A DNA stretch of 64,000 nucleotides from Zoogloea dura. Lineage in GTDB: Bacteria > Pseudomonadota > Gammaproteobacteria > Burkholderiales > Rhodocyclaceae. Every line of letters starts with the position of its first letter. Positions within the stretch are counted from its first letter, which is position 1. The stretch covers positions 1-64,000 of the forward strand of contig NZ_JABBGA010000011.1 in the NCBI RefSeq assembly GCF_012927165.1, given 5' to 3'. Both the position numbers and the translations under genes were made by a program. Shown here one piece after another: positions 24,349 to 33,605 of this stretch. The notes beneath the pieces were generated by a model. That model did not search any database. It was not told the DNA's origin and saw only the letters and a list, made by a program, of their open reading frames with translations.

Positions 24349-26967
24349 ATGAAGCGCACCCTCTGGGCCGTTGTTGCGGCCATCGCTGTCTTGTCCGGCA
24401 TCTACTACAGCGGCGTCGCCGATCCTCCTCCGCTGATTCCCGTTCAGGCCGCCGATCCGCCGGCCGCCGCGGTGCCCGCCCAGGCTGCGGCCCGGCCCGA
24501 GCCCGGTGTGCAGGACCAGAACGCACCCTACATGGAGGCCTGCGCCCGGGAGGGGCTCAACGCCTCGGAATGCGTGGGCCGCCTGATCTGGTTCAAGGCC
24601 ACCGGCGGCAACGAGCGCTTTCACACCTACACCTTCCAGCAGCGCGTCGGGGTGCTGGTGGACTGGTTCAGGGTGCTCCGCGCGGACCAGCGGGACGACC
24701 GCTTCTGGGCCTGGGGAATCATCAACGACCCGTCCTGCTGCAAGCCGGGCGAGGCGGATTGCCCGGCAAAATCCCTGGACGACACCTATGGCCTCGACTG
24801 GTGTCCCGGCGACGACGTGCTGCTCAAGTTCGTGGGCAAGCCGGGCTACGTGGACCCGGCCTGCGGGCTGCAGGATGCCGCCCTCGACCCCGAGGATCCG
24901 CACACCAAGGGCGGCAAGGTGGACCAGCGCCACAGCGCCTGTGACCTGCGCTTCGGCACCTCCACCGGCGCCCTGGGGATCCGCAAGTTTCCCAATCCGC
25001 GTTTCGATCCCGAGAAATGGAAGGCCCTCAACGGTGGCACGGCCAGTTGGGCCGGCTTCAACCGCAAGCTCGACGCCGTCACCGGCATCGAGTCCGACAG
25101 CCGGGTCAGCAAGCTGGCGGATGCTTCGGTCGAGCCGCCCTTCCTGATCGGCACTTCCTGCGGCTCCTGCCATATCGCCTTCGACCCCCTCAACCCGCCG
25201 GCGGATCCGGCCCATCCCAAGTGGGAGAACATCAAGGGCCTGGTCGGCAACCAGTACACCCGCATGTCCGAACTGCTCGGCTCGGGCATGCCGAAGACGG
25301 CGCTGGAATACCAGATGTTCGCCCACGCCCGCCCAGGGGTGACCGACACCTCGGCGATCTCCCATGACCAGGTGAACAACCCGGGCACCATCAACGGCCT
25401 CTTCAACGTGGCCCAGCGCCCGGTCTTCAAGGGCGAGCCGGTGACCAAATGGCGCAAGGTGGCCAGCTGCGCTGCCGGGCAGGATGAGGCCAAGTGCTGG
25501 TGCGAACCCGGTCGCGACGGCAAGTGCTGGCAGTTCTCCACCCGCACGGACGACGTCACGCCGGTGTTCCTGGGCGGTACCAAGGTCAACCTGCCGGGCA
25601 TCCACCACATCCTGAAGGGCAGTGAAGACTCCACTGGCGCCCACGAGGCGATCCAGCGTGTGTACTTCAACATCGGCTCCTGCTCGGAGCAGTGCTGGGT
25701 CAATCATTTCACCGACATGCGCCAGGTGGACCCGGAACAGCGCGGCTTCGGCCAGACGCCCTTCAACGTGGGCCAGTGCCGGCGTGACTGCCCCAACTTC
25801 CGGGCGGTGGAAGACCGGCTGCAGAACATCCTGGACTTCTTTGCCTCCGCCGAGTCGGACCAGACCGACCTGCAGGTGGCACGCGCGAATGCCCGCCAGG
25901 CGAAGGGCGCGACGGCCACATATGGTCACGCCGAGCTGGTGGCCGACCTTGAGAAGGAGTTCGGCAAGGGCGCCGTGGCACGGGGCCAGACGGTCTTCGC
26001 CGAGAACTGCGCGCGCTGCCACTCGAGCATCCCGGAGGCCGAGGGCGGAGCCTTCAAGGGGCGTGATTTCGCGGCGCCGAACGAGGCCCACCCCCGCAAG
26101 GTGCGCGCCGACTTCCTGGGCAATGACCAGGCCACGCCGGTCACCGAGGTGGGCACCTTCCGCTGCCGGGCCCTGCACTCCAACCACATGGCGGGGCATC
26201 TCTACATGGAGTACGCATCGGACGCCCTGCGCACCCGCCAGGTGGTGGCCGACATCCCCGAGCCAGAGGCCCTCAAGAATGGTGGCCGGGGTTATTACCG
26301 CAACATCTCGCTAGTGAATGTATGGGCTACCGCGCCCTTCATGCACAACAACGCCATCGGGCCCGAAGTGTGCGGCAACCCGGCCAACAAGGACAACGAC
26401 TTCCACCGGGCCCGCTATGCCGACGAGAACAACGTCCTGCTGGCGAGCCAGCCCGCCTGCGTGCGTTACGACCCGAGCGTGGAGGGGCGTTTCGATCTCT
26501 ACAAGCGATCGATGCAGGAGCTCCTCAACCCCAAGGCCCGCGGCCGCAAGATCACCCTGACCAATGCCGACCTGCTGATCGACCTGGGCATCCGGCCCCT
26601 GGATGGCAAGGCCGAGAAGCCTCTGGGCGGCTTCGGCCAGGTGAAGATCCCGATGGGGGCCAGTGCCGGCTTCCTGAACGGCCTGCTGCACAAGCAGCTG
26701 ATCGGCGACCTGTTCCTGGCCAAGCGCGACCCGGCCCGCCTGGAGGCGGCCGGCCGGAAGGACCTGGTGCCGACCCTGCAGGCCATCGCCGACGAGGTGC
26801 TCAAGAATCCGGCGCGTTTCGTGGAGATCCTGCGCGAGAAGCGGGACTTCCTGGCCGCCCACTACCAGACCTGCGACCAGATGGTCGAGAACGAGGGGCA
26901 CCGCTTCGGCGAAGACCTTTCCGACGCGGACAAGAAGGCCGTCACCGCCTTCCTGGCCACCCTGTGA
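24349..26967 (+). CDS. Large exported cysteine-rich di-heme c-type cytochrome (peroxidase/MauG-like C-terminus), function unknown
   Basis: This 872-residue protein starts at ATG 24349 behind AGGGAAGGG. It has an N-terminal hydrophobic segment (about 5-22) that may anchor it or be cleaved, followed by a Pro/Ala linker. Two haem sites are visible, CGSCH (271-275) and CARCH (554-558). The first 500 residues hold at least a dozen additional cysteines, including CC at 130-131, suggesting many disulfides. The WATAPFMHNN segment recalls the RAPYLHNG motif of di-heme peroxidase-like proteins encoded downstream. It opens a five-gene operon of exported cytochromes with 11-27 bp gaps. I do not recognise a characterised homologue. 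Oxidase, oxygenase or electron-transfer roles are all possible. Confidence 0.82.
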   Translation: MKRTLWAVVAAIAVLSGIYYSGVADPPPLIPVQAADPPAAAVPAQAAARPEPGVQDQNAPYMEACAREGLNASECVGRLIWFKATGGNERFHTYTFQQRVGVLVDWFRVLRADQRDDRFWAWGIINDPSCCKPGEADCPAKSLDDTYGLDWCPGDDVLLKFVGKPGYVDPACGLQDAALDPEDPHTKGGKVDQRHSACDLRFGTSTGALGIRKFPNPRFDPEKWKALNGGTASWAGFNRKLDAVTGIESDSRVSKLADASVEPPFLIGTSCGSCHIAFDPLNPPADPAHPKWENIKGLVGNQYTRMSELLGSGMPKTALEYQMFAHARPGVTDTSAISHDQVNNPGTINGLFNVAQRPVFKGEPVTKWRKVASCAAGQDEAKCWCEPGRDGKCWQFSTRTDDVTPVFLGGTKVNLPGIHHILKGSEDSTGAHEAIQRVYFNIGSCSEQCWVNHFTDMRQVDPEQRGFGQTPFNVGQCRRDCPNFRAVEDRLQNILDFFASAESDQTDLQVARANARQAKGATATYGHAELVADLEKEFGKGAVARGQTVFAENCARCHSSIPEAEGGAFKGRDFAAPNEAHPRKVRADFLGNDQATPVTEVGTFRCRALHSNHMAGHLYMEYASDALRTRQVVADIPEPEALKNGGRGYYRNISLVNVWATAPFMHNNAIGPEVCGNPANKDNDFHRARYADENNVLLASQPACVRYDPSVEGRFDLYKRSMQELLNPKARGRKITLTNADLLIDLGIRPLDGKAEKPLGGFGQVKIPMGASAGFLNGLLHKQLIGDLFLAKRDPARLEAAGRKDLVPTLQAIADEVLKNPARFVEILREKRDFLAAHYQTCDQMVENEGHRFGEDLSDADKKAVTAFLATL

Positions 26968-26978
26968 GGAGAACCGCC

Positions 26979-27857
26979 ATGCGTGCCCGCACTGCAGTCT
27001 TCGCCCCTCTGGCCCTTGCCGTCCTTGCCCTGAGCGCCTGCAACAAGGAGACGCCGCCGCCGAACATCCCCTTCGCCCCCTGGGACAAGTCCTACGCCTC
27101 CAAGCCGGATCTGGCCCTGGTGGATCATGCCTATCCGATCCCCACGGTCGAGCTGGCCCGCATCACGCCCGAATACCTGGCCACGCTGGACCAGGAGCAG
27201 ATCGACCAGATCTATGCCCGCCTCAGCGCCGGCCCCATTCCGGATGGTGCCTTCGACGGCAAGATCCTGCTGCCCCGCGGCGGCGGCGGCAAGTTTCGCT
27301 TGTCCGAGATCGTCGGCGGCTTTACCGGCACGGCCCTGCACCTGAAAGGCCTGGTGCTGGAGGATGTGGGCGAGACCCTGTGGCGGGGCAAGGTCTTCTA
27401 TCGCAACGAGCGGGTGCTGCGGAACCGCATTGAGGACCTGTCCTTGCTCAAGAAGATGGGGCTGGTGCAGGGTGATCCGAAGAAGATGGACTTCAACGGC
27501 AAGGAGACCTGGCTGCTCTTCCCGGCCAAGCTGTACTGCGGGCAGAGCCTGCTGGACGCGCGGCGGGAGTCCATCATCATCGACTACTTCTTCACCGACG
27601 AGATCCCGGGCTACCAGGAGAACCCCGACTTTCTGGCGGGGCGCCGCGGCTTGCGCGTGCGTGACGAGATCCGCATGATCCGGCCCGGCCTCTACTTGGG
27701 GCGGGCCTACCTCGACAAGGGCTTCGCTCTCAACTTCACCCTCTACAACAAGGCCATGGACGAGCAGGGGCGGGACGCCTTTGTGAAGACGGGGCAGGCC
27801 CAGGAGGATTGCTGGTCCGGCACCCAGCCCCGGCGGATACTCGCCTCGGCCGGCTGA
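26979..27857 (+). CDS. Lipoprotein of unknown family in the cytochrome operon
   Basis: This 292-residue predicted lipoprotein starts at ATG 26979 behind GAGGAGAA, 11 bp after the large cytochrome. It has a signal peptide with lipobox LSAC (Cys21). The mature part begins NKETPPPNIPFAPW, has no haem motif, and contains IPDGAFDGKILLPRGGGGKFR and an aromatic-rich C-terminal half. I do not recognise the family. Its conserved place between two di-heme proteins suggests an outer-membrane-anchored scaffold, substrate-binding or maturation partner. That is inference from location only. Confidence 0.75.
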   Translation: MRARTAVFAPLALAVLALSACNKETPPPNIPFAPWDKSYASKPDLALVDHAYPIPTVELARITPEYLATLDQEQIDQIYARLSAGPIPDGAFDGKILLPRGGGGKFRLSEIVGGFTGTALHLKGLVLEDVGETLWRGKVFYRNERVLRNRIEDLSLLKKMGLVQGDPKKMDFNGKETWLLFPAKLYCGQSLLDARRESIIIDYFFTDEIPGYQENPDFLAGRRGLRVRDEIRMIRPGLYLGRAYLDKGFALNFTLYNKAMDEQGRDAFVKTGQAQEDCWSGTQPRRILASAG

Positions 27858-27884
27858 CGGCGGCGGCCCGTATGGAGCGCGTGG

Positions 27885-29930
27885 ATGATCAGCCGTTGGC
27901 GGCAGGGGCTGGTGGCGGGTGTCCTGGTCATGTGGGCAGCCTGCGGGGCTGAGGCGTCCGATGTGGCAGATGCGGCCTGGGTCGTGGATCCGGCCCGGCC
28001 CGGGGCGCATCTGCCTCCCCGGGGAGCATCCCTGTTCGACCGCCTGTTTGCCGCGCCATCCGGTGATCGTCACGCGCTGCCTTTTCCCTTCGAAAGGCTG
28101 GTTGCGCGTATCAATCGCGAGTTGTCGCCCGCTGCACCGGGTGGTCTGCCGCCGCTGAAGGCGGTGCTGCTGCCCCTCGGGCGTTCCCTGCAGCGCACTG
28201 CGGCAGCGCCGGACTACTTCCGCTTTCCCCGGGTGGTGGTGGCGGTGGATGCCCCGCCAGCTGCGGGGTCGTCCCTGTTGCTGAAGGACCGCCTGTACAT
28301 CGGCTACCAGGAGAAGTCTGCCGTGCTCGAGGTCATCAGCTACAACGAAGAGGCCGGCCGCTTCGAGTTCCAGCTGGTCAAGGACTACCGGGCCGGCGGG
28401 CAGCCGAGGGTCTTCCAGGCCAACCGTAACATCTGCTTTGCCTGCCATCAGAACGGGGCGCCGATCTTCTCCCGTGCCCTGTGGGACGAGACCAACGCCA
28501 ATCCGGCCATTGCGGCCCGCCTCAAGGCGACCGGGCGCCGCTATTACGGTGTGCCACCGGAGCGCGGGGTGGATCTGCCCTATGCCATCGATGTGGCGGT
28601 GCGTCGCGCCAACCGGCTGGCCCTGGCCCAGCGCCTGTGGCGCGAAGGCTGTGGCGATGGCGAGGCGGGCTGGCGCTGCCGGGCCGGCCTGTGGCAGGCC
28701 GCCCTGCGCCTGCGTCTGGGGGACGATCGGCGCCTGCCGCCCGATGCGGCCTTCGAGGAGGTCAGTGCCGCGCCGCTGCGGCGCACGGCCGCCCGCAACT
28801 GGCCGGCCGGCCTGGCCCTGGGGCGCCCGGATCTGCCGAATCGCAATCCCTTGCCGGACGGCGCTGCCTGGCCGTCTTCCCCCGCGGAGCAGGTGGCCCG
28901 CTCGAACGTTGCGGCAATCTTCGACCCGCTGCTGCCGCGCGCGGCCGAGCAGGTCTGGCGCAGCGACTCGCCGCAGGCGGTGGACGAGGCGGTCGAGGCC
29001 GTCGCCGGGTTTGTCGTCGACGGCCGCTGGCCGGGCCTGATGGCGGCCTTGGCGCGCCGCGCGGCGGCCCTGCCGCGGTTGGTGATCGCGCTGGAATGCA
29101 CGCAGCCGGCCTCCGGGCCGGAGCGCGAATGCCTCGGCGCCGACGGCAGCCGCCTGCGCCTCGATCCGGCCGCCGGGCGGGTCGAGGGCTTGCGCCTGGC
29201 CGGCGGTCTGCCGCATCCCGCCTTCACTCTGCGGCCGGCTACGGCGTTGCGCCTGGCGGGTGGCAACTGGCTTGAGCGGCTGGACATGTCGGGGCTGAAG
29301 AACGGGAACGGAACACTCCGGCTGGTGTTGCGGGACGACCACGCCGCCCTCGCCGCCGCGTTCCGCCGCCTGGCCGGGCAGCCGTCATGGCAGGCCTTGC
29401 TGGATGGCCGCCCGCTGCCCCGCGAGGCCTTGCTGAATGCACTCCTGCTCGAGCTGGGGGAGCGCCTCCCACCGTCGGCCTCTGGCACGCTGCCGGTGCC
29501 GCAGCTGGAGCTGCCCGCCGCCTTGCCCACCACGGAGACCCGCGGGCTGGCACCTTCCCTGGCGGCCTTCCATGCCTGGTGCGCGGCCTGCCACTGGAGC
29601 GCCGAGACCTTTCCGCCCAATTTCCTGCAGGGGCCGGCAGAGACCCTGGAGGCCCGGCTGCGCCAGTGCGCGCCGCGGATCTACGTACGCCTGGCCATGG
29701 CCAGCCTGCCCCGCGCCCAGCGCGCCAAGACCCCCATGCCGCCGGAGACCATGCTGCCGGCCTTCGGCACCCACGCCGAGGCCTGGGCTCAGGGGGCGGA
29801 GCGCGCCGCACTGGAGGCGACCATCCGCCGCATGCTCGTGGCCGAAAGCGGGCGCGAGCCCGATCTGCCGACCCTGCTGGCCGGGGGCTACGAAGCGCTC
29901 CGCCCCTGCCTGGCTCCAGCCCGTCCTTGA
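27885..29930 (+). CDS. Exported di-heme c-type cytochrome, unknown function
   Basis: This 681-residue exported protein has two haem sites, CFACH (184-188) and CAACH (566-570), about 380 residues apart. A signal peptide ends near GAEASD. The region before the first haem (RLYIGYQEKSAVLEVISYNEEAGRF) is beta-rich, and the haem is followed by QNGAPIFSRALWDETNANP, which looks conserved. The middle is Arg/Ala-rich helical sequence with little recognisable similarity. Codon use is strongly GC-biased, as in its neighbours. It is 27 bp after the lipoprotein gene and 12 bp before the first RoxA-like gene. Function is unknown. Confidence 0.78.
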   Translation: MISRWRQGLVAGVLVMWAACGAEASDVADAAWVVDPARPGAHLPPRGASLFDRLFAAPSGDRHALPFPFERLVARINRELSPAAPGGLPPLKAVLLPLGRSLQRTAAAPDYFRFPRVVVAVDAPPAAGSSLLLKDRLYIGYQEKSAVLEVISYNEEAGRFEFQLVKDYRAGGQPRVFQANRNICFACHQNGAPIFSRALWDETNANPAIAARLKATGRRYYGVPPERGVDLPYAIDVAVRRANRLALAQRLWREGCGDGEAGWRCRAGLWQAALRLRLGDDRRLPPDAAFEEVSAAPLRRTAARNWPAGLALGRPDLPNRNPLPDGAAWPSSPAEQVARSNVAAIFDPLLPRAAEQVWRSDSPQAVDEAVEAVAGFVVDGRWPGLMAALARRAAALPRLVIALECTQPASGPERECLGADGSRLRLDPAAGRVEGLRLAGGLPHPAFTLRPATALRLAGGNWLERLDMSGLKNGNGTLRLVLRDDHAALAAAFRRLAGQPSWQALLDGRPLPREALLNALLLELGERLPPSASGTLPVPQLELPAALPTTETRGLAPSLAAFHAWCAACHWSAETFPPNFLQGPAETLEARLRQCAPRIYVRLAMASLPRAQRAKTPMPPETMLPAFGTHAEAWAQGAERAALEATIRRMLVAESGREPDLPTLLAGGYEALRPCLAPARP

Positions 29931-29942
29931 AGGGATGCGACC

Positions 29943-31457
29943 ATGACCCGCCCCACCGTGCCCTCCCTCCCGTGGAAGCATCGCTTCCTGATCCTGTTTG
30001 CGCTGACCGTGATCCTGCCGGCCAGCCTGGGCTTGTGGCTGCTCGGGCGCTTCGGGGCCGACACGCCGGTGGACTATGCCGATCCGGTCGAGCACTTCAA
30101 GTACGGCTCCACCGGCGGCGAGCACGAGATGGGCTTTCCCTACTGGATCTGGCGCGCGCTGCCCGAGGTGTGCGGCCACTATCTGCCGGGGCCGGGCTAT
30201 CAGTCGATTGGCATGATCTACGAGAAGAACCCGGATGGTAGCCTCAAGGACCTGCCTGTCGGCACCTCGAAGCGTCGCTACCAAGGGGTGGACCGGGTCT
30301 TCGTGAATTGCGCGGTGTGCCATGTGAGCACCGTCCGGGCCGCCGCCGACACGCCGCCGCTGCTGGTGCCTGGCATGCCGGCAGCCTTGTTCAACATGAA
30401 GGCCTTCGAGGAGTTCTTCTTCCGCTGCGCTGCCGATCCGAAGTTCTCCCAGGAGTATCTGATCCCCGAGATCCAGCGGCAGGGCGCCGACCTGGACCTG
30501 CTCGACCGCTACCTCGTGTATCCCCTGGCGATCGGCATCATGCGCGACCGGGTGCTGGCCCTGAAGGGGCGCTTCGAGTGGGTCTTCGAGCAGAAGGCGT
30601 GGGGGCCGGGGCGGGTCGACACCTTCAACTCGGCCAAGGTGATCTTCAACTTTCCGATGCACCGGCTCGACCCGAAGGAGTTCGATGCCCCGGCGGACTT
30701 CCCGTCGATCTGGCTGCAGCGCCCGCGCCGCGAGCCGCGGGCCATGGAGCTGCACTGGGACGGCAACAACTCTGACATGACCGAGCGAAACAAGAGCGCC
30801 GCCTTCGGCACCGGCACCACCCCGCCCACCATCGACCTGCCACGCATCCGCCGCGTGGAAGGCTGGATCATGGATGCCGAGCCGCCACGCTTCGATACCC
30901 TGTTCCCGGTGGATAAAGCCCTCGCCGAGCGAGGGGCGCCGCTCTACCGGGAATACTGCGCCGCCTGCCATGGCGCCAGCGGCCGGGACTTCAGCGGTGA
31001 AAAGGTAGGGCGGGTGACGCCCCTTGCCGATATCGGCACCGACCGTCGTCGCCTGGATTCCTACACCTATACGCTGGCGGTGAACCAGGCCACCCTGTAT
31101 GCGGGCTATCCGTGGCGCTTCACCCGTTTCCGCAAGACCCACGGCTACGCCAACATGCCCCTGGACGGCATCTGGCTGCGCGCCCCCTATCTGCACAATG
31201 GCTCGGTACCCAGCCTGCGTGATCTGCTGGAACCCGCCTCCCGGCGCCCTGCGGTGTTCTGGCGGGGCAATGACCTGTACGACCCGCTACGCGTGGGCTT
31301 TGCTTCCGACAAGGCGGAGGTGGCCGGGCGGCCCCTGTTCGAGTTCGATACCCGCCAGCCCGGCAACGGCAATGGGGGGCACGAGGGCAAGGCCTACGGC
31401 ACCGAGTTGTCCGCCGACGACAAGGCGGCGCTGGTCGAATACCTGAAGACATTCTGA
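29943..31457 (+). CDS. Membrane-anchored di-heme cytochrome c, RoxA/di-heme peroxidase-like, paralogue 1
   Basis: This 504-residue protein has an N-terminal membrane helix (about 15-36) and a periplasmic domain. It carries two haem sites, NCAVCH (Cys123, Cys126, His127) and CAACHG (Cys338, Cys341, His342). The C-terminal LDGIWLRAPYLHNGSVPSLRDLLEP signature belongs to the di-heme peroxidase/MauG superfamily branch that includes the rubber oxygenase RoxA and fatty-acid dioxygenases of Pseudomonas aeruginosa. It is shorter than RoxA (about 680 residues). The next gene encodes a paralogue with both haem positions within one residue of these. A peroxidase or oxygenase acting on a hydrophobic substrate is plausible, not shown. 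Confidence 0.83.
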   Translation: MTRPTVPSLPWKHRFLILFALTVILPASLGLWLLGRFGADTPVDYADPVEHFKYGSTGGEHEMGFPYWIWRALPEVCGHYLPGPGYQSIGMIYEKNPDGSLKDLPVGTSKRRYQGVDRVFVNCAVCHVSTVRAAADTPPLLVPGMPAALFNMKAFEEFFFRCAADPKFSQEYLIPEIQRQGADLDLLDRYLVYPLAIGIMRDRVLALKGRFEWVFEQKAWGPGRVDTFNSAKVIFNFPMHRLDPKEFDAPADFPSIWLQRPRREPRAMELHWDGNNSDMTERNKSAAFGTGTTPPTIDLPRIRRVEGWIMDAEPPRFDTLFPVDKALAERGAPLYREYCAACHGASGRDFSGEKVGRVTPLADIGTDRRRLDSYTYTLAVNQATLYAGYPWRFTRFRKTHGYANMPLDGIWLRAPYLHNGSVPSLRDLLEPASRRPAVFWRGNDLYDPLRVGFASDKAEVAGRPLFEFDTRQPGNGNGGHEGKAYGTELSADDKAALVEYLKTF

Positions 31458-31469
31458 GCGGAGGGTGCC

Positions 31470-32954
31470 ATGAACAGCTTTAATCCCCGTGATCGCCGGG
31501 CCTGGCGGCGGATCGCCTGCGGGCTGCTGGCGGTCCTGCTGGTGGCCGCCGCCTACCTGGGCTGGAGCCGCGGCTTCCGGGAGGAGCCCCAGCCTGCCTG
31601 GGTCTTCGAAACGCCGGACAGTCGCTACCGCTATGGCTCCATCGGCGCCGAGCATGAGGCCGGGATCCCCTACTGGATCTTCTACGTGCTGCCACGGGTC
31701 TTTCCCGAGAAGTTCCGGCAGGACGGCCAGGTGGTGGCCGGCGGCTACGCGGCGCTCGGAGTGGCCTGGGAGCAGGGCCAGGAGCTGCCCGTCGGCTTCA
31801 CCAAGAAGACCATCGGTTTTCCGCGGGTGGCCAACAACTGTGCGGTCTGCCATACCACCAGCTACCGGGTGAGCGCCGACTCCAACCCGGTGTTCGTGTC
31901 CGGCGGGCCGGGGCACACCCTGAACCTGCAGAATTTCTTCCGCCTGCTGATCGACTGCGCCCGTGATCCGCGCTTCAACGCGGACATCCTGATGGCCGAG
32001 ATCAACCGGGTCACCAAGCTCGACCTGATCGACCGGCTGCTCTACCGCTTCGTGATCATTCCCATGACCCGCCAGCGCCTGCTCGAGCGCGAGGCGCAAT
32101 TCGCCTGGATCTACCGTCCCGACTTTCCCGATTGGGGGCGCGGGCGTGATGACGGCATGAACCTCACCAAATACCTGTTGATCCGCGCGCCGATGGACGA
32201 GACCTACGGGCCCGCCGACATACCCGCCATCTGGAACCTGGCCAAGTACAAGGCGGAGACCGGGCAACTGCCCAACTACGCCGGCGACACCCACGACGTG
32301 CATTCGGTGATGATCGATTCAGCCCTCGGGGTGATGGCCGCCGCACCGGCCGATCCGGAAGATTTTCGCAAGCAGATGGCCTGGTTGCAGGATTTCCTGT
32401 CCAGGCTGCCGCCGCCGAAATACCCCTTCCCGGTGGATGGCGACAAGGCTGCGGCCGGCCGGGCCATCTTCGCAGCGGAATGCGCGGCCTGCCATGCCGG
32501 CACGCGCGTGGGCACCCGCATCCCCCTGGCCGAGGCGGGGACTGACCCCGGCCGTCTCGAGTCCTGGAACCCCGACGCGGCCAGGGCCGCCAACCGGATC
32601 GTCGGCAAGATGGGTATCGAGCGCAAGGGGCTGGTGGAGGCGCCCCTGCCCGGCTACAAGATCCCCTTCCTGGACGGGATCTGGCTGAGGGCGCCCTATC
32701 TGCACAACGGCGCCGTGCCGACCTTGCGGGATCTGCTGGAGCCACCGGAGCGCCGGCCGCGGGTGTTCTGGCGGGGCTACGATGTGTATGACCCGGTGAA
32801 GGTGGGCTTCGTGAGCGATGGCGAGGAGGCCCGCCGGGCGGGTTCCCGCCTCGACACGGCCGAGCGGGGCAATGGCAATGGCGGACACAATTTCGGCACC
32901 GGGCTGGCTCCCGCCGACAAGGAGCGCCTGGTGGAGTACCTCAAGACGCTGTAG
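31470..32954 (+). CDS. Membrane-anchored di-heme cytochrome c, RoxA/di-heme peroxidase-like, paralogue 2
   Basis: This 494-residue tandem paralogue of the preceding gene lies 12 bp downstream, starting at ATG 31470 behind GGAGGG. An N-terminal helix spans about 14-31. Haem sites are NCAVCH (Cys124, Cys127, His128) and CAACH (Cys338, Cys341, His342). The shared C-terminal motif is LDGIWLRAPYLHNGAVPTLRDLLEPPERRPRVFWRG. The two proteins share the GSxGxEHExGxPYWI entry motif and matching haem spacing but differ in the middle. They may therefore have different substrates or sequential reactions, as in known tandem di-heme fatty-acid oxygenases. It is the last cytochrome of the operon. Confidence 0.83.
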   Translation: MNSFNPRDRRAWRRIACGLLAVLLVAAAYLGWSRGFREEPQPAWVFETPDSRYRYGSIGAEHEAGIPYWIFYVLPRVFPEKFRQDGQVVAGGYAALGVAWEQGQELPVGFTKKTIGFPRVANNCAVCHTTSYRVSADSNPVFVSGGPGHTLNLQNFFRLLIDCARDPRFNADILMAEINRVTKLDLIDRLLYRFVIIPMTRQRLLEREAQFAWIYRPDFPDWGRGRDDGMNLTKYLLIRAPMDETYGPADIPAIWNLAKYKAETGQLPNYAGDTHDVHSVMIDSALGVMAAAPADPEDFRKQMAWLQDFLSRLPPPKYPFPVDGDKAAAGRAIFAAECAACHAGTRVGTRIPLAEAGTDPGRLESWNPDAARAANRIVGKMGIERKGLVEAPLPGYKIPFLDGIWLRAPYLHNGAVPTLRDLLEPPERRPRVFWRGYDVYDPVKVGFVSDGEEARRAGSRLDTAERGNGNGGHNFGTGLAPADKERLVEYLKTL

Positions 32955-33075
32955 CGCAGCCGGCACGGCCAGGAAAGGCTGGCGGAGCCCGCCGGGAGGC
33001 CCTAACATGAGTGCCCGCGTGGGCCGCATGGCCTGCGCGCCTACAACAACATGATGATCCCCAAGGAGTTTTTCC

Positions 33076-33579
33076 ATGTCTTCGACCGTTACCCTGGGTG
33101 GCAACCCCGTGCAGGTGGAGGGTGATCTGCCCCAGAAGGGCCAGCAAGCGCCGGCCTTCACTCTTGTCGCCAAGGATCTGTCCGACACCGCCCTCACCAG
33201 TTTTGCCGGCAAGCGCAAGGTGTTGAACATTTTCCCGAGCATCGACACGCCCACCTGCGCCACCTCCGTGCGCAAGTTCAACCAGTCCGCCAGCGAGATC
33301 GCCAACACCGTCGTGCTGTGCATCTCCGCCGACCTGCCCTTTGCCCAGAGCCGTTTCTGCGGCGCCGAAGGCCTGTCCAACGTGGTGACCCTGTCCACCC
33401 TGCGTGGCGCGGCCTTCATCAAGGATTACGGTGTGGCCCTGGCCAGCGGCCCCCTGGCCGGCCTGACCGCCCGTGCCGTGGTGGTGCTGGACGAGAACGA
33501 CAAGGTGCTGCACAGCGAGCTGGTGCCGGAGATCAAGAACGAGCCGGATTACACCGCCGCGCTGGCCGCCCTGGCCTGA
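33076..33579 (+). CDS. tpx: Thiol peroxidase (Tpx, 2-Cys peroxiredoxin)
   Basis: Tpx reduces H2O2 and lipid hydroperoxides using thioredoxin. The 167-residue protein has the peroxidatic Cys61 in [15 protein letters not shown] and the resolving Cys95 in SRFCGAEG, the typical atypical-2-Cys spacing. ATG 33076 follows AAGGAG. It lies 121 bp after the cytochrome operon, so it may have its own promoter. Lipid-peroxide detoxification beside possible di-heme oxygenases is a suggestive but unproven pairing. A truncated haemoglobin gene follows 26 bp later. Confidence 0.95.
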   Translation: MSSTVTLGGNPVQVEGDLPQKGQQAPAFTLVAKDLSDTALTSFAGKRKVLNIFPSIDTPTCATSVRKFNQSASEIANTVVLCISADLPFAQSRFCGAEGLSNVVTLSTLRGAAFIKDYGVALASGPLAGLTARAVVVLDENDKVLHSELVPEIKNEPDYTAALAALA

Positions 33580-33605
33580 TCGAGCGGGTTGGGGAGGCAG
33601 CTGTC

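Noticed and set aside
33007-33054. 15-codon reading frame upstream of tpx as a leader peptide
   Set aside because: It has no ribosome site, regulatory codons or attenuator hairpin; chance is more likely.
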